From positions 10,928,147-10,992,146 of the forward strand of contig OX030955.1 of assembly GCA_943735955.1 (NCBI GenBank): a DNA stretch of 64,000 nucleotides. Reading direction: 5' to 3'. Source of the DNA: Piscicola geometra. Taxonomy: Eukaryota > Annelida > Clitellata > Hirudinida > Piscicolidae. Below the pieces are notes generated by a model. That model searched no databases. It was not told the origin of the DNA and saw nothing but the letters and a program-made list of their open reading frames with translations. How positions within the stretch are numbered: the first letter of the stretch is position 1; each line of letters begins with the position of its first letter. The position numbers and the translations under genes were made by a program. Positions 33,201 to 64,000 of this stretch are shown piece by piece.

Positions 33201-36200
33201 TATCCATGGAGTGCCACGAAGAGGCATGCTGTTAGACTTTGGAACAGAGCCTGCATGGCAGGTCGATCTTTTCTCAGTTTTTCATAGGAAACCCCGGACC
33301 CACTGAGAATCTTGCTCCATTTTTCACATAATGAGTAAAATGATGAGAGCTAAAGTCCAAGTAGAGAAGAAATAAAACAAGATCAGAAAAGCGAAAAAGT
33401 GTTTTTTCAAGTGAATAAAAGATTTAAAATCTAATTTTTTTTTTCCAATTTCGGGTAAGGAAGAAAGTTATTTTTGACAGTCAGAATTGACTTTGGTATC
33501 AAACTTCTTGTATTGTTAGTATTAACATCCCAAATAAACTTTGCAATTTTGAAATTTACGATTATCCCGCGCGTAATATGCATCAAATTCAAACGTAAAT
33601 ATCTTTCATGAAAAAATATAGAAGCCAACTTGGCCTCGAGGGCGAGAGCAACACACCCAGCCGCCAGAGGAGCAGCACTGGAGGTTCCCATGAAGGAGGT
33701 GGTGCAGGTGTCTTGCACGTTTGTGCTCACCTGGATGAGATGAGATGGAGAGGAAAGAAGAGAGGAATTAAAAGATAGGTGGAATTAGTCGTATCAGCAC
33801 CATGTACGCCTCAGAGTGCCTAAGCTACTTCATCAACAACTCATAACCCCTCTTCCTCTATCGCCCATCCACCCACTCACCACGTAGACATGAGCACTGG
33901 AGTGAGAGGCTGCAGGAGAATCTGGTCTGACATGGGGGCCTCCCGTAAAGACGACAGCCATCGTTGAAGCACACACCTCGCTGAAGTAGGTGCTCAGACC
34001 GTGGTCCGATATGCTCCCGATGGCGAGCGTGTACGGGCTGGCCACATAGCCGTCGCAGTTGCAGTCGTCTGCGAAGGCACCCCCGTTGCCTGTGGCCCAG
34101 ACGAAGATCGAGCCCTTGCCGCCTCTACCCTGTAGTGTGCGTTGCTTTGTGGCTTGTTGCGTGGTATTTGAAACTATTTGTGAATACCATTATAAATAAA
34201 GAATAAACGATGTTGATGGTGATGATTATGATTATACAAACCTTGATCACTCCGTCCTTGAGAGCTCTTTTGCCGTACCTGCGTGGACCGTCCATGGTCT
34301 TGCCTGCAACATTGAGGCTTTGTTACACGTTTATAGACGCATCAACCCAATGGTTTTGAAATTGTTGCAGACATATTCTCAGTACATAGCTGTGAATACT
34401 TATTAGCAGTGAAATGTAAAAAGTGGAAGAATTTAAAGTGTTTGAATGAATTAATCGATGACACATAATAGTGCCAGCACCGTTATCGGGAGGTCCCCAA
34501 GAAGCGCTGTAGACGTGCACGTATTGGTTGTTGTGCAGGAGAGCCTGGGCCTCCAGCAAGTCCGTCACCACACCGTCCAGAATCCTTATGCCTTTGTCGG
34601 TATGAATAGTTACAAATATATTATTTTATTAAGCCATATTTGCGCAGTGTTCCATTATTGAAACCTCAGGGAAAAAAATCACAGAAAATTAGATAATCAG
34701 TAAATCTTCAATTTTTAAATTAAAAAAAATGAATTAACTACAATAATGTTTTGAAAGTTTTTGATTATCTTAAAATATATTTTTGTTAATTTATTTTGCT
34801 AATTTAAAGAAGGAAAGAAATATTTTGAAAATATAGCTAAAGAAAAATAATTACTAAAATGTTACAACTTGTTGTAGTTTGTTTTTTTTGTTGCTTATTC
34901 CTCATAACTCATCCTTCCTTTATAAATAATTAACTTTTTCTCATCAATTTCTAATCTACTTATCATTAATTTGTAACCAATTATGAATGTTCCATTATTG
35001 AAACATTGAGCAAATGTGTTAAGTGTTGCTATAAGTTTTTAATATTCATTTTATTCGTTGTGTAACAAATAAAAAATGAAAAAAAAAGATAAATTTACCG
35101 AAGTTAGACCTCTAATTGTTTTGCTGAATCAAAAATTTATAGAAAATGCTTTCTTGGAAGCATCAGTGTTGATGAAGATGGCAGTGTACAATATGGAAAA
35201 AGGGGCGAAAAAAATTATGAGAGAAAAGCCAATAAGGTTAGGGTTTAAGTTTTGATGTCTTCGCAACCGTCTTGGTTATTTTATTCAATATGAACCCTAC
35301 CAGGGAGCAATAGGTCCAGTATATGACAAGGAGTTGGGTCTTGGTGCCAGCGTTGTTTTGATTTTAGTTTCGAAACTACCAAATGTTTTTTTGAATATAG
35401 ATTTTACAGCTCACTGAGGCTAATTGATGAACTTCAAAGAGGAGGTTATGAATACTTTTGGACAGTAAGATCCAACAGAATAGAAAAATGTCCAGTTATG
35501 CTATGACTTAGCATTGCTAAGTACACAGTTTTAAAAACTTCTTTTGATTATAAACTGGAAAAAGCATCCAATAGTAAGAGATTCATTTGGAATGATAACT
35601 CTCAGGTTTATATCATAAGAAATGTCAAGGACATCAATCCAGTTGTTTCATGCCAACGATGGATATTAACAGAGGAACAAAACCTTTCTGTAGATATGCC
35701 ACTCTTCCTCAGGTAGTGGAAAGCCCAAAAGTGGCAAGCCTGTGAAAAGTCGAGTGCCAAGCCCTATTAGGGTCGATACGCTAGAACATTATCTAATTTC
35801 AGCAGAAAAGCAAAAGAACAAAACTAGAATATGTGAAAAATGCTTTAAAACCTTTCATACAAAATATACTAATTTTATTTTTTTCACTAATTTTATTTTG
35901 ATATTCAATGAATAAAAATATTTTAAACTTTTTTTAAATATATTTTTTAATGAGAAAACATTTGATTCATAGTTAAATTTGACTCCCCCCGTTCATGCTC
36001 ATTGTTCCATTATTGGAACATTTACATTTTTGGTTCTAGCCAGAACATTTTTCATCCTATTAAACTTTTTTATTTTTTAATCATTTGATTGTATTGTGAA
36101 AAAAAAAGAATAATTCGAGCCAAAATGGGTTAAAGAGATGCCGAGGTTGTGTAAGTAGTGGAAAAACATTGTTTCAATGTACTTTTATAAACAGTAAAAA

Positions 36201-38207
36201 CACAGAAGTGGAGTAGGCATTGCGAGAAGTTGTTATACGGCATTGAAAGCTCCGAGGAGACATGGTGCAATCAACCACCTCCGATCCTGGCGTTGAAGGC
36301 GATACCGACACCACAGTAGGAGTTGTTCGCCTGCGCTGCCACCTCGCCTGCACACATGGTGCCGTGGCTGAGTTGGTGAGATGGATGAGATGCTGAAGAT
36401 TGGTGGTGGTTGAGTGGTGATGGAGTGGTGCTGAATTAGGTGCATGAGTGAGATGGTGCGTGGATGGATGTGAGGCGAATGTGAGATCAACTTATTAACT
36501 GAGATGAATGATAGAAATGGTTTTTGAATAGGCAAATCTGTTTGATAATAACCAAAACCATGATATAATAATCAGAAAAATCATGAACTATTAAACGTTA
36601 AAAAATGTTTTAAAATCAACTCAAACCAAAAAGCGTAACCCCAAAAGTTAGTTGATGCTATTTTTTTATCAACAACAAACAACTTGATGAGCAGAGTAAA
36701 CATGCAGTAGATGCTTTAAACAACGTCTCTATGTAGAGAGAACATCCCTCTACTGAGGAAAACTGAAGAAGGTAAAAACAAAAAGCAAACTTCGAAGTAC
36801 AAACCGACGAAGAACGAAATGAATTTTTAAATTATAACAATTATGGGAACTCTTTAACGACAAAATGCATCACCTTCCTTACCGTTAGCTGTCAGTTGTT
36901 AATATTTGTGTTTTTAGATTATTCTGTTATTCTTGTATAATAATAATGTTGAATAAAAACAAGAAAACAAATAATGAGAAGTTTTGTAAAATGAAAAAAT
37001 ACTATATAGTTATCAGTCATTAATATTTTAAATTAATACTACTAATAATAATAACGTGTAATAACATTTTTAATACTTATAATAATAATAATAATATTGT
37101 TATTATCAATAAAATGTTCAAATGGATGAAGGCTGCCTACTTGGATTGCGTTTTGTTGAAGTTCGGCATGGGGTCATTATCAGGATCACTCGGGTCGTTC
37201 AAGTCGGCACTGGCAAAAGCATCCTGCAGCGAAGAGTTTATTGCTTAGAGATCATGAAACTCTCTAAGCAACCCTCCATGCAACCCTCCATGCATCCCTG
37301 CATGCAACCCTCCATGCATCCCTCCATGCAGCCCTCCATGCAACCTTCCACCCATATCGGCATTAGACCACAATAAGTTTGCCTACAGACTCCCTCAAGA
37401 CCAGGACCGACATAGTTGAGAATGAGGTCAGGGTGGGTGTGGTCGAGACCATCGTCGAGGATCGACACGACCACCCCCTTGCCAGTGTAGCCCATCCTCC
37501 AGGCAGGCACCACGTTCAAGTCGTAGGCCACTGTGCCGCCTGTCTGGCCCCCGTTCCACTGTTTCATCATCACTTTGAAATCACCACTGCCTCATCATAT
37601 TTACTATCGGTCTACTATTTATTCTTCATTGTTGCACTTATTTGAAAAGATTTATCAACAAATATAAACCAAAATACATTGTGATAGACCGCAAAACTAG
37701 CGGAGGTAAATACCAGATAATATAACGGTAAAAATATATTAGGGTATACAGCGTAGTAAATATGATAATAATTATTATAACTATTATTAAAATCATTAGT
37801 AGTATTATATTTTTATTTTCATTATTATTATTGATAATTTTAATTTAGGAAGTAAAGCTATGAACGCACCAGGTACCACTGCTTTTTGAACAAGGGATCT
37901 TGGAAGCCGACACCCCCCATACTACTATCAGAACCGCCCTCGTTGACGCTACCAGCACTCATATCAGTCTCTATACCCTCATCCGACACTCTCTTCTTTT
38001 TAATTCCACCCCTATCATCATCATCATCATCATCATTATCATCATCATCAATACTTTCTCTGTCATCACCATCTTTTCTGTTTTCACCCCTAAAGCCACC
38101 ACCCCGATACACTCCATCCCTGATGAGATGCAATGACGATCTCTTCATCCTCAGCAGCCTCATCTGCCTGTCCACCCTCACCACCTGTGCGCATTGGTGT
38201 GTGTGTT

Positions 38208-38283
<76 letters not shown>

Positions 38284-39186
38284 TGTGTGTGTTTGTATGT
38301 ATGTGTGATATTTTAAAACATTGAAATTTACAATAGGTTTTTTGTTTTGAAAAATCAACTAAAAATTAAACCATAGATTTAAAGAATAGCTTAAAAACAA
38401 AAGGAATAACTTAATATGAAAATGAGACCTTAGGATTGCTGAAGAGGCTTTGTCGGGTGTCTCTTCTATATATTTGGTGTTTCTGTCTGCCATTATCATC
38501 ATCATCATTAGAACTAGTTTTTTCTCTTTTAAATATGAAGACACTTCCCAAGACTTTTATCTGGGTTATAAAGTAGTTTTTTTTTAATTTTATTAGAATA
38601 TTTTTTTCTTAATTAGCTTTGAAAAAAGTTATTTTTTAAATGAACCAACAGAATTCATTAAAAAGCCATTTTAAAAAAACTCAGTGCTTGTACCAACGTG
38701 TTTGACTAGAGTGAATCCATGATCAGCTGCTACCTGAAAGGCGACATCTTCATCTCCATTGATTTCCACTGCAAAGTCGTCTGTCCATGCACCATTCAAT
38801 TCACCATTCCCTTCATCTTGTGTTTGCCAACCACTATACATATTTACCTCCTCCCCATCATCGGTATGTAATTTATTACCACTTAAGCCATTTTTGTGTT
38901 TATCTTGAAATATATTAGTTTCATGTCTACTGTCTCCTTTAACACTTTCATTAATGAAATTCTGGTCTTTATCTATTATATGCTTAATCTCGTTATATAA
39001 ACCTAAATCTTCCAATTCATTAAGAAAATCAGCTAAAGTTTCATCCAAAATTCCATTATTTAAAAATTCAGACTGGCCAAATGGGGATTTTCTATTTTGT
39101 TTGGACTTGCTAGAATGAATTTCGGTTAAGTACCAGGCTGAGAGCACAATAATAAATGTGGAGATTTTGTTTTTCAAAAACTGCAT
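30202..39186 (-). CDS. Kexin/furin-type proprotein convertase, complete, twelve exons
   Basis: Secretory-pathway Ca2+-dependent serine protease that cleaves precursors after dibasic sites. Exons in transcript order: 38698-39186, 38429-38560, 37870-38184, 37412-37558, 37141-37223, 36279-36367, 34481-34591, 34242-34303, 33881-34129, 33630-33730, 31244-31465, 30202-30814. They total 2613 bases (870 residues plus stop) and all phases agree. Signal peptide about 1-25 ([20 protein letters not shown]). Prodomain to about 222 (RMKR at 219-222). Catalytic triad D347 (VSILDDG), H390 (NHGTMCAGE) and S576 ([12 protein letters not shown]), with oxyanion N491 (WATGNGG). P domain in the last two exons ([25 protein letters not shown]). 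The tail is basic with no membrane span or Cys-rich domain. YTLAIGSI...[12 protein letters not shown] recalls PCSK7, other parts furin/PCSK1, so the subfamily is open. The first donor (38698) is the weakest junction. Confidence 0.95.
30985..31165. repeat. 25-bp minisatellite in convertase intron
   Basis: About seven copies of CACTCAACCACACCACACAC ACAAA with small variations, in the intron between the last two convertase exons. Confidence 0.95.
31800..33290 (-). mobile_element. LINE reverse-transcriptase relic in convertase intron
   Basis: On the minus strand 32185-32316 reads [20 protein letters not shown] then [10 protein letters not shown], and 31980-32150 reads [20 protein letters not shown] then LILQTISEY. 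31850-31975 gives [20 protein letters not shown] then [16 protein letters not shown]. These are RT blocks 1-4 in order (TPxDWRxGIIIPL, SGFxPGRST, LDxKAxFDSV). Upstream 32316-33290 is a decayed region preceding the RT. Many stops. This is a different lineage from the CR1/L2-like copy at 18340. Confidence 0.85.
34650..36020 (+). mobile_element. piggyBac-type (PGBD) transposase relic in convertase intron
   Basis: The plus strand from 35091 reads [16 protein letters not shown], then [20 protein letters not shown], then [29 protein letters not shown], matching the piggyBac core (FxEVRPxFDx[30 protein letters not shown]). Later 35410-35700 retains [18 protein letters not shown] and [11 protein letters not shown]. 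The position of the first catalytic Asp (SIDExMVPY in relatives) is replaced by SVLMKMAVY and frames are broken, so it is dead. TGTTCCATTATTG-type palindromes at 34650, 34988 and 36002 flank and punctuate it. Confidence 0.85.
36368..37140. other. Convertase intron, unassigned
   Basis: AT-rich intron between the His and Asp-loop exons, with TAATAATAA-rich low complexity at about 37035-37110. No gene is seen. Confidence 0.5.
37268..37350. repeat. 12-bp minisatellite (CCCTCCATGCAW) in convertase intron
   Basis: About seven units of ATGCAACCCTCC / ATGCATCCCTCC between the catalytic-Asp exon and the next exon. Open frames through it repeat EGCM and are not coding. Confidence 0.9.
38205..38312. 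repeat. (GT)n microsatellite in convertase intron
   Basis: About 40 mostly uninterrupted GT units directly upstream (in transcript sense) of the acceptor of exon 37870-38184. Confidence 0.97.
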
Positions 39187-39879
39187 AACTTTTATACAAT
39201 ATTAAAGGTTTCAATAAAATATGAAAAAAATTAATTTAGAATTTCGTGCTTTTTAACAGAAAACCAATTTTTAACACTGAAATAAAAATTGAACAAATTT
39301 AACAAAATCCTATAAAAAACGACTTTAACTAAAGTAATTGGATATCAATAAGAAAAGAATATTTTTTGTTCTGCTCTCGTTTGGAAAACTTTTGTTGTTT
39401 TTACGTTTTAAAAAGAACTTTAAACAGGACACGATTGAGTAAAAGTTAATCGGATAAAATATAATTATAATTAAAAACTGTTATATTTACTAAGTAAATA
39501 TAACAGTTTTTAATTATAAGTAAATTTTACTTCAAAACATTTACCATTTTTAACCATAGCTCTTAACCTAAACCCTTAACAGTTAACTTCACCCTAGTAA
39601 ATTCATAGAATATTCCCATTGATCTTATTCATATGGCACCATGTATGTTGCATCCCCGTTATGAAAGAATATCAAAAAAGAGTTTAGGACAGAAAAAGAA
39701 ATAAATACCAAAACATTTATTAGAAAAAATTTAATTCCATTTTGTACAGCTAGACCAAGCTGCAGTGCCGTTGAGGAAAAAAACAAATGATGGCTATTTA
39801 GACTTATTATTATAACGTAAAAATTATAATAAAATTTTTATACTATCAAGTTATACAAATGATTTTATTTTTGCAGTTG
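39187..39879. other. Upstream region of the convertase
   Basis: Presumed promoter side of the convertase. It contains the 55-bp palindrome at 39465-39519; no TATA box can be called with confidence. Confidence 0.4.
39465..39519. repeat. 55-bp perfect palindrome
   Basis: Two 27-base arms separated by a single A at 39492. The inner arm sequence is CTGTTATATTTACT / AGTAAATATAACAG. It lies about 280 bases upstream of the convertase start codon. Confidence 0.9.
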
Positions 39880-40500
39880 TGGAGAATAAGAATGTTGTCA
39901 AAAACATATTTATAACATTATTGAGGAATTAAAAATAATGAACGAGGAAGAAAACTAAGAAGAAGATGAATTGTACAAATATTTACAATTACGTCAGACC
40001 AAAATTGAAGATTATAAAGATGTTTTTATTTTATTGGAGTAAAATTAACAATTTTCCAATACTACAAGAAGTAGCCAAAATTTTTTTAGTCTACCTGCAA
40101 GTTCTATTCCCTGTGAACGGAAATGTTCAATATCTTCAGACCCAAATAATCTAGTTTGAAGTTAAAACTCTTGGCGGTTTAACCCGTGTGAAAAGCAATA
40201 AAGACTTGATTGAATTACTTAAAAACAATGACTAACTTTAATAATTTCATTTCATTAAGCATTTGAAATTTAAATCGTGTTTTTATATTCTAAAAAATGT
40301 TCTTTGACTTTAAAAAAATAAATTATAAGAGATGTTAGGACTAGCAAGTTTGAGACCAGTGAACACGGCAGCGAAAATCAATGGAAAACTTTTTTTCGGG
40401 AATGATTCGGGACCGGGTCAAAAATTTTCGGGAACGGAAATCGAGTCGTGGGAACGGGACGGAACCGGGAATAAAAAATCGTCCATGTCCGACCTCTAGA
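39880..40500 (+). mobile_element. hAT relic, same family as 10568-11265
   Basis: The plus-strand frame 39966-40154 contains FYWSKINNFPILQEVAKIFL, a hAT dimerisation signature. Downstream AAACTCTTGGCGGTTTAACC matches the inverse of 10740-10770. The 3' terminus is GC-rich (GGGACCGGGTC...GTCCGACCTCTA), inverted TAGAGGTCGGACATGGAC. Frames are broken. Confidence 0.7.
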
Positions 40501-41325
40501 TTCCCGCCGATGGTATGGAGCGGCAAAATATCAGCGCGAAAGTCATATTTTTGTTTTCACCTATTTATATATTAAATGAAACGCTATGTTAGAAATCTTT
40601 TTATTCAAAATCAGGAATCAAAATACAAATTCAATTTCATTTTTCTAAAATACTTGATGAAAATTGTTCGACTATGTGCATATGCACTACCATGAAACAC
40701 ATACCAGTCTTCCCTTATATTTGCAAACTTGCTTTCACATTCCCTCAAGTAGAATTGCTTTTTTCGTTGGAGACATCTCGCACTTCGTGAGCAAAGAGGC
40801 TGAGCCATCCGCAAGCTGACGTCTTTCAGAAAGTTTTTTTTAAAATTTGACTGCGATATTTATGAGCTTATTTTGAATTTTCTTTCCCTTATAGGCTATT
40901 GGTTGCATTTCTGGAAGCAGTTTTGAAGTGCTTTTTTGAAATATCATGATGGCTTTCGATTCGGAACTAGAAAAAGCTGGGAAGTTTCCACTTTTTCTTT
41001 TTGACCTAACTTCTGGATTTTAACCGAAAATTTGTGGTAGGAAATGTTGAGGGTACTGATCAAGCTCGAGTTCACAAATAACTAATAAAGACAAAGCTTT
41101 TCGAAGAATTTAATCAATAAAATATGAAAAAGTAATTACCTTTAAATTATAATTTTAAACTTTCAAAAATAAGTTAAACATTAAAATCTCTCAAGTTTTA
41201 AAATACTTGAAGAAACATCAAATAAAATTACAATTTTCTAACAATTATCAGCTAAAAACTAAAAACGGGTTCCTTCTACGCATATTTACTTGAATTGAAA
41301 AAAGTAATAAATAAATTATATTATA
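40501..41325. other. Spacer downstream of HYDIN
   Basis: No gene is supported. Short frames here lack any recognisable domain. Confidence 0.45.
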
Positions 41326-63950
<22,625 letters not shown>

Positions 63951-64000
63951 AAATGTAAAAGTTCAAATCTACATTCAAACTTCGAAGTTTTAAATTAATT

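Noticed and set aside
37858..38358. 166-codon minus frame with a Thr/His run
   Set aside because: Only 37870-38184 is exon; the Thr/His run is the (GT)n microsatellite in the intron.

Overview
This window is nuclear DNA of an animal, probably an invertebrate. The genes are split by many GT-AG introns and the spacers are AT-rich. Two genes, DNAJB13 and HYDIN, belong to motile cilia or flagella, and a secreted furin-type proprotein convertase points to a metazoan. I cannot narrow the phylum from sequence alone. Four protein-coding genes are supported. Most of the rest is transposon debris and tandem repeats.

Layout. (1) 3.5-16 kb, minus strand: NAD kinase (NADK). Ten exons are joined in frame here; the 5' end was not found. 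The last exon (3508-4066) has no ATG in frame, so ATG-based ORF calling misses it; it adds a long, partly His-rich C-terminal tail. The introns hold a 28-bp AT satellite, a long CTCC tract, two hAT-like elements with 8-bp target duplications, an autonomous-type hAT relic and a tRNA-derived SINE. (2) 16-26.2 kb: a transposon graveyard with LINE fragments in both orientations, a second SINE, a 137-bp MITE with a perfect 8-bp duplication that splits an older reading frame, and a hAT relic beside interstitial TTAGGG-like repeats. (3) 26250-29574, plus strand: a complete seven-exon DNAJB13 (344 aa), with a hAT relic in its largest intron. (4) 30202-39186, minus strand: a complete twelve-exon kexin/furin-type proprotein convertase (870 aa), with LINE and piggyBac relics and several minisatellites in its introns. 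(5) 41326-63950 and beyond, minus strand: the C-terminal part of HYDIN, about 65 small exons encoding repeated ASH/MSP-type beta domains and a P-loop domain (GPPHSGKST).

How the genes relate. DNAJB13 (radial spoke chaperone) and HYDIN (central-pair projection) both serve the 9+2 axoneme and lie 12 kb apart, separated by the convertase. DNAJB13 and the convertase are convergent, with 627 bp between stop codons. NADK and the convertase have no obvious functional link to the ciliary pair.

The most distinctive signals are in the repeats. A SINE and a LINE share a 3' tail containing a conserved hairpin, as expected of a SINE mobilised by its partner LINE. Several hAT families are nested inside one another with recognisable target duplications. 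Exon boundaries given to the base were chosen by hand from splice consensus, reading-frame phase and protein similarity recalled from known families; no alignment program was run.
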